Origin: Clostridium oryzae
GTDB lineage: Bacteria; Bacillota; Clostridia; Clostridiales; Clostridiaceae
Length of the DNA stretch: 64,000 nt
Direction: 5' to 3'
Assembly (NCBI RefSeq): GCF_002029235.1
Contig: NZ_MZGV01000004.1
Coordinates: 1-64,000 of the forward strand
Every line of letters starts with the position of its first letter. The stretch's first letter is position 1. This document shows, piece after piece, positions 1-7,290 of this stretch. The position numbers and the translations under genes were made by a program. The notes beneath the pieces were generated by a model. That model was not told where the DNA came from and searched no databases. It saw only the letters and a program-made list of their open reading frames with translations.

Positions 1-3
1 GAT

Positions 4-1884
4 AGTGTAAAGTTTGCTATGAAAAAAATTTAGAGAAAAAAAGTAGGATTGAAAAGAGAAAAAGAAGAAAAAAAGCAAGGAAAAATAGGTAGGTGAAGGA
101 AGCCGCCACCCTTGACAGCATGACAAATTAATGCAGTGAGGAAAGTATTAACGGCGAAGGAACTCAAAAACAGAGAGATATAACCGTCAATATCACAGCA
201 TTATAGCATTAATTTATCAACACCATCAAGGGCAAGTCCAAAGGATGGCTAAGTATTCAATTACGGCTCAGGAAGCTAAAAACAGAGAGTTTAACAGTGT
301 TGTTGTTGTTCCTGTAAATCAAGAATAGCAAGCTGACCTAGCCGAATGAGAATTTGCCACTTTGCAGGCATATTGTCAGCTAAACTAAATTCCTTAAGCT
401 CATTAAGAGGACGCCAGTAGTTATATGGATGAGGACGAAGGAAATTGTAGTAAGCAACCCAAAGAGATACGCCATAAAGAGCACCGTTTTCACTGCCATA
501 ACCGCAAGTAACACGATAGGATGACTTGAAAGTACGATTAAGGCGTTCGATAACTTGCTTAACCCAACGAAACTCAGAGGTAACAGCATCATCGTTAGTA
601 AGTCCAATAACTTGAGTGATATCGAAATCCCAACCTTTTTCAAGTTTAAATTGTTGAGCAGCAAGAGGATAGGCACTATAGCCGTCCGCAATGAATTTTA
701 AAGCCTTACTAGGGAATTGTTTGAACTTGTTAAAAGCCATGCGCATAGCAAGAATACAAGGCCCGACAGCGCGGTTATCAGAGACTTGGTAGCCAAGGAT
801 AGATTTCTTACAGGTGTCCATGATAAACCAAACATAATGCTTAATCCCTTTAACCTTAATATATGTTTCATCAGCAGAAAGGATGTTGGAAGGTTTATAG
901 TTAAAGCTATCTACAAATGGTTTGATGACAGCAGCTGCGGTAGTAGCATAGTGAGCAACCATGGTATGAGAGATCTTAATACCATGAACTTCTTCAAGGG
1001 CATGAGCAGTCTGTCTAGTTGAGAGTTTAAGATTAACGTGATAAGTAAGGCAAAGCCCCATAATATGAGGATTGAACTTCTTAAAACTAAAATTGATAGC
1101 TCTAGCAGGAAGAGAATTTAAGTCCATCTTAAAAAAATCCACAGTAAATTCACGGTAGATGTAGTGAAGCTTGTATTTATGCTTGTCAGCAGGAGGTAAA
1201 TCTTTAGGAAGCTTAGAAATATTTTTGAGATAGTAAGAACACTTGGGATTAACACATTTGTGGACACGAAAATGCTTACGATCCTTTTTAGCATCAAGAG
1301 TACGACCACAATAAGGGCAAACAAAAACCACCGGTTTAGTAACATGATTAGACTGATGGAAGGTCTGTCCGCAAACTTTGCACTGATACTGCCCCTTAGC
1401 TCCATTGTTATCATAAATGTAGTCATGAGGAGCACCACACTTAGGACAAATGATGTACTCAGGAATAGACTTACCATTACGGCGGTTAATAGGTTTAACA
1501 AGCTTATTGTATTTGTGTTTATAGTAAGCTAAAAGAAGCTGATAATCTATCTTCTCAAAACGAAGAATCTTAGGTAGCTTGTCAACTTTAAACTTTTGGT
1601 AATCCGGACTATTAGAATCCTCAAAAGCCCATTGCTTAAGAGGAATATGTTTAGCAATAAATAAAACAAGTTGAAAAATAGTTTTTAAAAGATATTGATT
1701 ATATAAAAGTAAATACGTTATAATTGAATCCATACAATGACAACCTTTCTTGTTTATTTTTGTTTGGTCGAAAATTCAATTATAACATGAAATTGGGGGT
1801 CATTGTTTTTTTTATACAAAAAAACTCTGTAACCCTTGATATATAAAGAAATTTTTAAAAGAGTAGTGTAAAAAACTTTACACT
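4..1884. mobile_element. Insertion sequence with 12-bp terminal inverted repeats
   Basis: The left end at 4-15 reads AGTGTAAAGTTT and the right end at 1873-1884 is its exact reverse complement. Between them lies one transposase gene on the minus strand. The preceding T also matches, giving 13 bp. The window begins only three bases before the left end, so a target-site duplication cannot be read. The right end lies 26 bp upstream of the leader peptide of a CD3324-family gene, so the element may have displaced or replaced that gene's promoter. Confidence 0.85.
291..1733 (-). CDS. DDE transposase with zinc ribbons (IS240/IS6-like catalytic domain)
   Basis: A 480-residue transposase that should catalyse movement of the surrounding IS. 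The N-terminal third carries CxxC pairs (CPKCG, CKVCG, CPYCG) typical of zinc-ribbon DNA-binding domains. The catalytic core shows the expected acidic triad: Asp in LSADETYIKV, Asp in FIADGYSAYP and Glu in VKQVIERLNR. Length and reading frame look intact and it is the only gene between the terminal inverted repeats, so the element may still be active. The family assignment within IS6-like or IS240-like groups is by motif only. Confidence 0.9.
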   Translation of the reverse strand: MDSIITYLLLYNQYLLKTIFQLVLFIAKHIPLKQWAFEDSNSPDYQKFKVDKLPKILRFEKIDYQLLLAYYKHKYNKLVKPINRRNGKSIPEYIICPKCGAPHDYIYDNNGAKGQYQCKVCGQTFHQSNHVTKPVVFVCPYCGRTLDAKKDRKHFRVHKCVNPKCSYYLKNISKLPKDLPPADKHKYKLHYIYREFTVDFFKMDLNSLPARAINFSFKKFNPHIMGLCLTYHVNLKLSTRQTAHALEEVHGIKISHTMVAHYATTAAAVIKPFVDSFNYKPSNILSADETYIKVKGIKHYVWFIMDTCKKSILGYQVSDNRAVGPCILAMRMAFNKFKQFPSKALKFIADGYSAYPLAAQQFKLEKGWDFDITQVIGLTNDDAVTSEFRWVKQVIERLNRTFKSSYRVTCGYGSENGALYGVSLWVAYYNFLRPHPYNYWRPLNELKEFSLADNMPAKWQILIRLGQLAILDLQEQQQHC

Positions 1885-1910
1885 AACTAATTAATATTGG
1901 GGGGAAAAAA

Positions 1911-1994
1911 ATGAAGATGATTCGTTTGAATCTATGTTTTTTCAGTGGTAGTGCAGATTCAGGGAAGAAGCTCTATGCAGAATCAGTCTTATAG
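1911..1994 (+). CDS. Leader peptide of 27 residues upstream of CD3324-family gene (copy 1)
   Basis: A short frame with a GGGGGG ribosome binding site at 1899-1904 and an ATG six bases later. It ends KKLYAESVL-stop. Copies 2 and 3 of the same leader end LLYAGLVI-stop, so the LYA-x-x-V end is conserved. The last codons overlap the 5' arm of an RNA stem at 1971-1980. It is likely a regulatory leader and not a functional protein. Confidence 0.6.
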   Translation: MKMIRLNLCFFSGSADSGKKLYAESVL

Positions 1995-2111
1995 ACAATG
2001 GCGATAACTGCATAGAGAATCTTTTAATCGCCTTTTTCATTCTAATTTTCAAATGTTAATAAGGCTGATTTTGCATCTTTTACTTGACTATTTACGAAGT
2101 AAAGGAGCAAA
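1971..2111 (+). promoter_or_regulatory. Putative attenuator RNA of CD3324 gene copy 1
   Basis: Stem 1 pairs CTCTATGCAG (1971-1980) with CTGCATAGAG (2008-2017), a perfect 10 bp. Stem 2 pairs GGCGAT (2000-2005) with ATCGCC (2027-2032) and is followed by TTTTT. The arms interleave, so the two stems are either mutually exclusive or form a pseudoknot. A third hairpin (2070-2111) pairs TTTGC with GCAAA and TTTACTT with AAGTAAA and places the ribosome binding site GGA in its internal loop. The same layout recurs at the other CD3324 genes. Confidence 0.6.
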
Positions 2112-2116
2112 TTAGA

Positions 2117-2380
2117 ATGAAGTATATAAATGCCACAGAGGTATTACCTTTTGACTTACTTAGCGAAATTCAGAAATATATAGCTGGGGAGATATTGTAT
2201 ATCCCGCAACCAGAAGGTAAAAAAAATTCTTGGGGAAGCAGAACTGGTACAAGACAAGAGATTATAACTAGGAACAAACAAATTAAATTAGAAAAAGAAA
2301 ATGGTAGAAGTATTGAGGAACTTATGACAAAATACAATCTTTCTTATGATGCAATTAAAAAAATCGTGTACTTAAAGTAG
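2117..2380 (+). CDS. CD3324-family small regulator (copy 1)
   Basis: An 87-residue protein starting MKYINA. It belongs with the clostridial CD3324-family proteins, which are related to Mor-type transcription activators. The C-terminal part, LMTKYNLSYDAIKKIVY, looks like a helix-turn-helix recognition segment, so a DNA-binding role is inferred. The start at 2117 was chosen because AAAGGAG precedes it and because the paralogs at 16797, 43035 and 51323 align from the same methionine. A leader peptide and attenuator lie directly upstream. The target genes are unknown. Confidence 0.8.
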   Translation: MKYINATEVLPFDLLSEIQKYIAGEILYIPQPEGKKNSWGSRTGTRQEIITRNKQIKLEKENGRSIEELMTKYNLSYDAIKKIVYLK

Positions 2381-2392
2381 TATTAAAATATG

Positions 2393-2425
2393 AAACCTCT
2401 GTGGGCTAAAACTTGCAGAGGTTTT
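2393..2425 (+). terminator. Rho-independent terminator after CD3324 copy 1
   Basis: AAACCTCTG pairs with CAGAGGTTT around a 14-nt loop, followed by a short T run. Confidence 0.7.
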
Positions 2426-2546
2426 GTGCATAAAATAACTATAGAGATTTGTTACCTTTCGCTATAAAAAAATATAATTTAAAATAAGAGCATGTACAAT
2501 TTTGGAAAATATGGGCTTATGATTATTATATTTCGGAGGTAAAGTT

Positions 2547-3338
2547 ATGTTTAGACAAGATAAAATAATTGATGATTGGAATAATTGTTCTGATGAGTAC
2601 TTCAGCAAAACCAAATTTGATGAACTTTTTTTGGCTCTTGAGAAAGACCCCTATAAGGGTTTCCCGCATGCTATGGCAGAAATGATAAAAGAATATTATC
2701 CTGACTTAAAGGGAAAGAATGTTTGTGTTCCATCATGTGGAGACAGCACTGCAGTGTATGGTTTTTGTGGTTTGGGAGCAAACGTGACAGCTACGGATAT
2801 TTCATACAAGCAAGTTGAAAATGGAGAGAAAATTGCTAAAGAAAGAAATTTTAATGTAAAGTATTATGTCTGTGACAGTATGAAACTAAATGAACTCTCA
2901 GACAATACCTATGATTTAGTTTATACTTCTAATGGTGTTCATGTTTGGATTAATGATTTGAATGCGATGTATAGCAATGTTTACCGTATATTAAAAAAAG
3001 GAGGTAAATATATGCTTTTTGACACACATCCCTTTTCTCGGCCTTTTGACCCAAAAGTATATAAGGGAATTTTTAAAGTCATTAAACGCTATGAAGATGT
3101 GGGGCCGTTTGGAGAAGTTCCAACTTTCGCTTGGCGAATACAAGATTATGTCAACGCTTTGACTAAATCAGGCTTTATTATTGAGAGGATGGAAGAATTT
3201 CATAGTGTTATTGAAGATATTCCAGCCTGTAGCTACTTATTTGAAGAAGCTGATACTAACCATGATAACTTTAATTGGCACAATAATCCATGGGCTGCTT
3301 TACCCCAGTGTCTTGGATTATGCAGCCAGAAAATTTGA
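2547..3338 (+). CDS. Class I SAM-dependent methyltransferase
   Basis: A 263-residue cytoplasmic methyltransferase of the Methyltransf_11/25 type. Motif I is degenerate (NVCVPSCGDSTAVYGF at about residues 58-73), followed by the acidic strand end VTATDIS and the motif IV-like YDLVYTSNGVH. The family transfers a methyl group from S-adenosylmethionine; the acceptor here is unknown. The start is set by CGGAGG shortly before the ATG. It stands alone between the CD3324 gene and the TruA paralog, with its own upstream space, and looks intact. Confidence 0.8.
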   Translation: MFRQDKIIDDWNNCSDEYFSKTKFDELFLALEKDPYKGFPHAMAEMIKEYYPDLKGKNVCVPSCGDSTAVYGFCGLGANVTATDISYKQVENGEKIAKERNFNVKYYVCDSMKLNELSDNTYDLVYTSNGVHVWINDLNAMYSNVYRILKKGGKYMLFDTHPFSRPFDPKVYKGIFKVIKRYEDVGPFGEVPTFAWRIQDYVNALTKSGFIIERMEEFHSVIEDIPACSYLFEEADTNHDNFNWHNNPWAALPQCLGLCSQKI

Positions 3339-3414
3339 AAATAAGAACAATTATATATAATTTGGCTTATTTTGATATAATACTTATTTCTAGCAGCAAC
3401 TTAAAAAAGTCCAC

Positions 3415-3450
3415 GTTATAACCGTTACGGTGAACCGTACTATAAGTAAG
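3415..3450 (+). repeat. Repeat B, copy 1 (imperfect hairpin)
   Basis: It begins GTTATA and continues GTTACGGTGAACCGTAC then TATAAGTAAG. TACGGT pairs with ACCGTA around GA, and TTATA can pair with TATAA with unpaired bases on one side. Related copies are at 4423, 4561 and 24714. This copy lies in the leader region of the TruA paralog. Confidence 0.6.
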
Positions 3451-3501
3451 GGAGGCTCTTGTAAAAGCAAGCTGAATGAAAGGTTCTAACAGGAGGAGTA
3501 T

Positions 3502-3525
3502 ATGCCTAGAGGTGCAATTGATTGA
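3502..3525 (+). CDS. Possible 7-residue leader peptide MPRGAID
   Basis: AGGAGG at 3491-3496 is followed by ATG CCT AGA GGT GCA ATT GAT and TGA. It lies 127 bp upstream of the TruA paralog. A -10 like TATAAT occurs at about 3375, so the transcript could carry it. The strong ribosome binding site before so short a frame suggests a regulatory leader, but no conservation can be shown from one copy. Confidence 0.35.
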   Translation: MPRGAID

Positions 3526-3651
3526 GACAAGAGATTTTTCTAAAGAGAGTAAGCCTGGTAAATAATTTCCAATAACAAAGTTTACATATATGAACTTATC
3601 TTAATATATGATAAAATGTATTGATTGGTATTCAGGAAAAGGAGGACTCAA

Positions 3652-4398
3652 ATGCAAAATTATAAGATGATGATAGCCTATGATGGTAGAAAATATATAG
3701 GATTTAATAAATTTAAAGATAACTTGGAAAAGAGTATTCAAGGTAAGTTAGAATTGATATTATCAAAGCTCTATGAAAAAGAGGTAGAGGTTATTGGCGC
3801 AGTTAACACCGATGCTGGAGTACATGCTAAAGGGCAAATTGTTAACTTTACGGCACCAGATAGTCGGTTAAGCGCAAAAGAAATTTTTGATTATTTCGAA
3901 AAATATTTAACTGATGATATTATTATATTATCAGTAGAAGCAGTTGATGAAAGATTTCATAGTAGATATTTAATGAAAAGTTTAACTTACGAATATCGAT
4001 TATGGAAGAAAGATGCTCCTAATCGTCCTTTGTTTGAAAGACAATATGTTAACTTAATGAATCAAACAATAGATGTAGCTAAAAGTAAAGAAGCTGCAAA
4101 GCACCTTGTAGGTGAACATGATTTCTTAGCTTTTACTACTAATAAGAAAACAAAGAAATCAATTAAAAAAATACTTTCTATTGACGTAAGAGAAACTAGA
4201 CATGAAATTATTATTACGATGAAAGCAAATGGATTTTTATTAAATATGGAAAGATTGATAGTAGGTACATTAATTCAAGTGGGGCTTGGTCAATTGCCTA
4301 TGAATACAATTGAAAAAGCGTTCAAGTCTAGAGATATGAATGATGTAGGTCATAAAGCTAGTGCAGAAGCGCTTTGTTTATTAAGTGTTGAATACTAG
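3652..4398 (+). CDS. Divergent tRNA pseudouridine synthase, TruA family
   Basis: A 248-residue TruA-family protein. TruA converts uridines 38-40 of the tRNA anticodon arm to pseudouridine. The catalytic aspartate is present (Asp54 in NTDAGVHAKGQ), but the arginine of the usual RTDAGVHA motif is asparagine here. The usual WQ after YDG is also lost, and FLxNMVR reads FLLNMER. It is therefore probably an accessory paralog and not the housekeeping enzyme. The start at 3652 follows AAAGGAGG. It is bracketed by repeat B copies at 3415, 4423 and 4561, consistent with being a mobile unit. A resistance or stress role is possible but not shown. Confidence 0.8.
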   Translation: MQNYKMMIAYDGRKYIGFNKFKDNLEKSIQGKLELILSKLYEKEVEVIGAVNTDAGVHAKGQIVNFTAPDSRLSAKEIFDYFEKYLTDDIIILSVEAVDERFHSRYLMKSLTYEYRLWKKDAPNRPLFERQYVNLMNQTIDVAKSKEAAKHLVGEHDFLAFTTNKKTKKSIKKILSIDVRETRHEIIITMKANGFLLNMERLIVGTLIQVGLGQLPMNTIEKAFKSRDMNDVGHKASAEALCLLSVEY

Positions 4399-4422
4399 TA
4401 CATATATTTTATTTAAGTCTAT

Positions 4423-4456
4423 GTTATATATGTGCAGTGAACCATACCATAAATGA
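4423..4456 (+). repeat. Repeat B, copy 2 (degenerate)
   Basis: GTTATATATGTGCAGTGAACC then ATACCATAAATGA-like sequence, 24 bp after the TruA paralog stop. TTAT can pair with ATAA and ATG with CAT, so the hairpin is weaker than in copies 1 and 3. Confidence 0.5.
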
Positions 4457-4467
4457 TTAGTTATTAA

Positions 4468-4493
4468 CCTGGAGAACAATCTCCAGGCTTTTT
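4468..4493 (+). terminator. Rho-independent terminator of the TruA paralog
   Basis: CCTGGAGA and TCTCCAGG form a perfect 8-bp stem with an ACAA loop, followed by CTTTTT. Confidence 0.9.
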
Positions 4494-4527
4494 CATGTAT
4501 AGAAAAATAAGTATTACAGCTTTTCAA

Positions 4528-4552
4528 GTGCCACCCTCGTGACAAGTGACAA
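4528..4552 (+). repeat. Repeat A, copy 1 (C variant)
   Basis: A full 25-bp copy: GTGCCACCCTCGTGA followed by CAAGTGACAA. It lies after the TruA terminator and 9 bp before a repeat B copy. The 3' half is two tandem GTGACAA heptamers. Confidence 0.95.
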
Positions 4553-4560
4553 AAACCCCT

Positions 4561-4595
4561 GTTATACTTGTTACGAAGAACCGTACCACAAGTAA
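4561..4595 (+). repeat. Repeat B, copy 3 (strong hairpin)
   Basis: ACTTGT pairs with ACAAGT and TACG with CGTA, with two unpaired C residues on the 3' side. Together with repeat A copy 1 it forms a composite of about 70 bp that recurs at 24682-24748. Confidence 0.65.
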
Positions 4596-4700
4596 ATGAG
4601 GTTCTCAATAAATTTGGTATCGAGTTTTTAAAACAGTTATATCATAAATAAAGAAAATTCTTTTGGTATAGGAGTCTGATATGGTTCGGTTCCACCAATG

Positions 4701-4741
4701 ACACCCACGACATATTTGTGTTGTGGGTGTTCTCCTTTTTT
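4701..4741 (+). terminator. Strong terminator-like hairpin
   Basis: ACACCCACGACA pairs with TGTTGTGGGTGT over 12 bp around a 6-base loop, followed by TCTCC and a T6 run. No gene ends just before it, so it may be left from a lost gene or terminate a small transcript. Confidence 0.75.
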
Positions 4742-4833
4742 CAAGCATCATTTCAAACAGAGTATAAAACGTGTGGTGTAAGCATATTTGCAAGGAACTT
4801 GGCACAAATATAACAAAATTATTATTGCAAAAG

Positions 4834-4913
4834 ATGAGAATGATCTCATTTTTATATTGAAATTAAAAGTTATTTGGATTATTATAGAAACACGAAGATG
4901 AGATAAGTCTCAT
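4834..4913. promoter_or_regulatory. Paired palindromic operators of the TetR gene
   Basis: Two copies of ATGAGA-N4-TCTCAT lie at 4834-4849 and 4898-4913, 64 bp apart and just upstream of the TetR-family gene. This arrangement suggests autoregulation, possibly with looping. Confidence 0.7.
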
Positions 4914-4934
4914 TTTAATAAGGAGGAAAATATA

Positions 4935-5585
4935 TTGCCAAAAGTAAAGGAAGGGTACTTTGAAGAAAAGAAGGCACAAATATTAGATGCAGCTTTTATA
5001 ATATTTAAACGAAAGCCATTATACGAAATGACAATGCTAGATGTTATAAATGAGGCGGGGCTTAGCAAGGGGGGGATATACAGGTATTTTAACGATATTG
5101 ATGCAGTAATTATTGCTTTAATTAATAGGGAAACGGCTCAAAACAATTATAAGCATAAAATTGATGAGATAATTACAAACACAGATACTACAGCGGGTAA
5201 AGTTGAGAATTTATTTATTTTCCTGGGAGACTATTTAAAGAATAGTCCAGCAACACTTGGCAAAATTCAATTTGAACTAACTGTATTAATAACAAATCAT
5301 CCGGAAAAAGCTGATAAGTATTTAAGTAACCTTACAGAACAGGAAAATGGACAATATCTTGTTAATGTGCTTTTAAATAAGATAAGGGAAGGGGTAAATA
5401 ACGGTGAATTTAAACCTATCTATCCATTAAGTGATATCATTTCTTATATTATGTCATCAATCGATGGAGTTGTTAAACAAGCGGTAATGAAAAAGTGCTA
5501 TGGATCAAATTTAGGTAATATAGATGAAACAAAGATTTTTAGGATTATATCAGATTCCGTTTTATACTTATTAGGTAAAAAATAA
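4935..5585 (+). CDS. TetR/AcrR-family transcriptional regulator
   Basis: A 216-residue regulator. The N-terminal helix-turn-helix is clear (ILDAAFIIF...MLDVINEAGLSKGGIYRYF, about residues 16-53), followed by a divergent ligand-binding region. The start is a TTG at 4935 with AAGGAGG eight bases upstream. Two palindromes upstream are likely its operators. The next gene, a CPBP membrane protease 113 bp downstream, may be its target. The ligand is unknown. Confidence 0.88.
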   Translation: MPKVKEGYFEEKKAQILDAAFIIFKRKPLYEMTMLDVINEAGLSKGGIYRYFNDIDAVIIALINRETAQNNYKHKIDEIITNTDTTAGKVENLFIFLGDYLKNSPATLGKIQFELTVLITNHPEKADKYLSNLTEQENGQYLVNVLLNKIREGVNNGEFKPIYPLSDIISYIMSSIDGVVKQAVMKKCYGSNLGNIDETKIFRIISDSVLYLLGKK

Positions 5586-5698
5586 GCAGCAATTAGTAAT
5601 AAAAGCAGATGTGAACAATTGACACTGTAATAATACGAGAATTTGAGTAATATGAACTAATTCAATTTATATAATGATTCGGGGTGGAGGTTTATTAA

Positions 5699-6463
5699 GT
5701 GGGAAATAATTCTAAATCAAAAATTTTTAGATTTTTATTATTAACGTTTGCTATTTCTTGGTTGTGTTGGGGAAGTATAATTGTTGCTAATCAGTTTGAA
5801 CTATTGCCCTATGGAACTCCTTTAACTATGATCATATTTGGGATAGGAGGGAATGGAGCTCCAATTGCAAGTTATATCTTATTAAGAAAATGGGGAGAAA
5901 TCGATGGATTTAAAGATTTCCTAAAACGTAATTTTGGTTTTAAAGCATCTACATGGCATTATGGATTGATTCTGATTTTACTGGCGATACATTTTGTTAT
6001 ACCAATATTACTAATGTCCACTAACAGAAAAATGCCAATCTATTTTGGGGTTTTACTGATTCCTATTTTGATTTTTGGTGGAGGTCTTGAAGAGATTGGA
6101 TGGAGAGGTATTTTACAACCGCATTTGGAGACATTTAATTCATTCATCACATCGACAATTATTGTGGCTGCAATTTGGTCCATATGGCATTTGCCTTTAT
6201 GGTTCATAAGAGGCGCAGCTCAATCTGGAAAAAACTATTTAATGTTTTGTGTTCTTGTTCTGGGATTATCATTTACATTAGCAGTAATACGTAGATGTAC
6301 TAATAATGTATTCCTGTGTATTTTATTTCATAGTTGCATCGATAGTTTCTCGACTGTATTCAAGTTACAACAAGGCTTAAGCACTATTATCACCACTATT
6401 TTAGAAGTTGTTTTGGCTTTATTCATAATACAGACTAAATGGTGCCAGCCTCGTGACAAGTGA
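5699..6463 (+). CDS. CPBP-family intramembrane metalloprotease with repeat A-derived tail
   Basis: A 254-residue polytopic membrane protein of the CPBP (CAAX protease and bacteriocin-processing) family. Motif 1 is EEIGWRG with Glu131 and Glu132, motif 2 is IWHLPLW, and FHSCID supplies the last histidine. These residues form the metal-dependent active site in the family. Members process prenylated proteins or confer bacteriocin immunity; the substrate here is unknown. The start is GTG with GGAGG upstream. The last codons, CQPRDK and the stop, come entirely from repeat A, so the natural C-terminus was replaced, though the catalytic core is intact. It is probably co-regulated with the TetR gene upstream. 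Confidence 0.85.
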   Translation: MGNNSKSKIFRFLLLTFAISWLCWGSIIVANQFELLPYGTPLTMIIFGIGGNGAPIASYILLRKWGEIDGFKDFLKRNFGFKASTWHYGLILILLAIHFVIPILLMSTNRKMPIYFGVLLIPILIFGGGLEEIGWRGILQPHLETFNSFITSTIIVAAIWSIWHLPLWFIRGAAQSGKNYLMFCVLVLGLSFTLAVIRRCTNNVFLCILFHSCIDSFSTVFKLQQGLSTIITTILEVVLALFIIQTKWCQPRDK

Positions 6464-6466
6464 CAA
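6442..6466 (+). repeat. Repeat A, copy 2 (G variant)
   Basis: GTGCCAGCCTCGTGA followed by CAAGTGACAA. It overlaps the 3' end of the CPBP protease gene and supplies its last six codons and its TGA stop. Confidence 0.95.
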
Positions 6467-6668
6467 TGGAAATCTATCTGTTAAATCTGGCTATATACAG
6501 ATTATTTTATGTATAAGTTTATTCTTAACTTTGGAATCATATAGTTATTACATCATATGTACTACTACTTACAAATTTCTATTTGCTTATGATTTTTGAA
6601 CTATTTAATTAATTGAACAAAACTAGCATATTAGCTCACTTTATGGATTTACGATGAAAGGAGAAGTT

Positions 6669-7055
6669 ATGGAAGAAAATAAGATTACATACAAATCAAT
6701 TGACGAATATATTTTACAATTCTCTCCTGAAGTTCAAGAGATACTTAAGACATTAAGAAAAGTTATAAAAGAAGCTGCGCCAGATGCAGAAGAGAAGATA
6801 AGTTGGGGCATGCCTACTTTTGTACTACATGGGAACTTGGTACATTTTGCAGCTTATAAAAATCATATAGGATTCTATCCATCTCCTAGTGGAATTGATG
6901 CATTTAAGGAGGAACTGTCTGAATATAAAGGAGCAAAAGGATCAGTGCAATTTCCTATAAAAAAATTAATACCGTATGAACTAATAAGCAAAATAGTTAG
7001 ATTTAGAGCTGCTGAAAATATAAAAAATGCACAAGAGAAATTAAAGAAGAAATAA
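6669..7055 (+). CDS. DUF1801 (YdhG-like) protein
   Basis: A 128-residue protein of the DUF1801 family, whose fold resembles frataxin-like iron chaperones such as YdhG. Recognisable features are IDEYILQFSPEVQEILKTLR near the N-terminus, KISWGMPTF, and YKNHIGFYPSPSGI. The start at 6669 was preferred over the ATG at 6654 because AAAGGAG lies just before it. It stands alone with a terminator directly after it. A role in iron handling is only a family-level suggestion. Confidence 0.85.
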   Translation: MEENKITYKSIDEYILQFSPEVQEILKTLRKVIKEAAPDAEEKISWGMPTFVLHGNLVHFAAYKNHIGFYPSPSGIDAFKEELSEYKGAKGSVQFPIKKLIPYELISKIVRFRAAENIKNAQEKLKKK

Positions 7056-7087
7056 ATTATATGTAAATATATATTATAATATTGAAA

Positions 7088-7124
7088 GCTCTTATCTTAG
7101 TAACATGGATAAGAGCATTTTTTT
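7088..7124 (+). terminator. Rho-independent terminator after the DUF1801 gene
   Basis: GCTCTTATC pairs with GATAAGAGC and is followed by ATTTTTTT. Confidence 0.9.
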
Positions 7125-7230
7125 CAAGGAGGCAGTAATGATGATAGGGATATAATCTTTTTTAAGAGAGTGTAGAAGGATAAAGTCTTTACCAATAAAT
7201 GGAAACGCTATATTTACTATAAAGGTATAG

Positions 7231-7259
7231 TTGACAAAGATAAAAGAAAAATGTTATCA
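7231..7259 (+). promoter_or_regulatory. Sigma-A-type promoter of the DUF2087/GIY-YIG gene
   Basis: TTGACA at 7231-7236 and TTATCA at 7254-7259 are separated by 17 bp. The gene's ATG follows at 7291. The TTG of the -35 box should not be mistaken for a start codon. Confidence 0.5.
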
Positions 7260-7290
7260 TGTCTATGAAATTGGTAGACAGGAGAAAGAA

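Noticed and set aside
3415-3540. Group II intron remnant upstream of the TruA paralog
   Set aside because: Some motifs resemble domain V pieces, but no full domain V, no 5' GUGYG and no reverse transcriptase remnant could be found.
4528-4595. Repeat A/B composite as an integron attC site
   Set aside because: There are no RYYYAAC/GTTRRRY core sites and no integron integrase. Only the position after genes and a hairpin are shared, so it is kept as a cassette-like hypothesis without the integron name.
4676-4700. tRNA 3' end (GGTTCGGTTCCACCA)
   Set aside because: The T-arm stem does not pair and no acceptor or anticodon arm exists upstream.
4381-4805. Minus-strand open frames of 75 and 66 residues around repeat A copy 1
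   Set aside because: They run through repeats and terminators and have no ribosome binding site or domain.
7231-7290. Start of the DUF2087/GIY-YIG gene at TTG 7231
   Set aside because: That TTG is the -35 box TTGACA and lacks a ribosome binding site. The ATG at 7291 has AGGAGAAAG.
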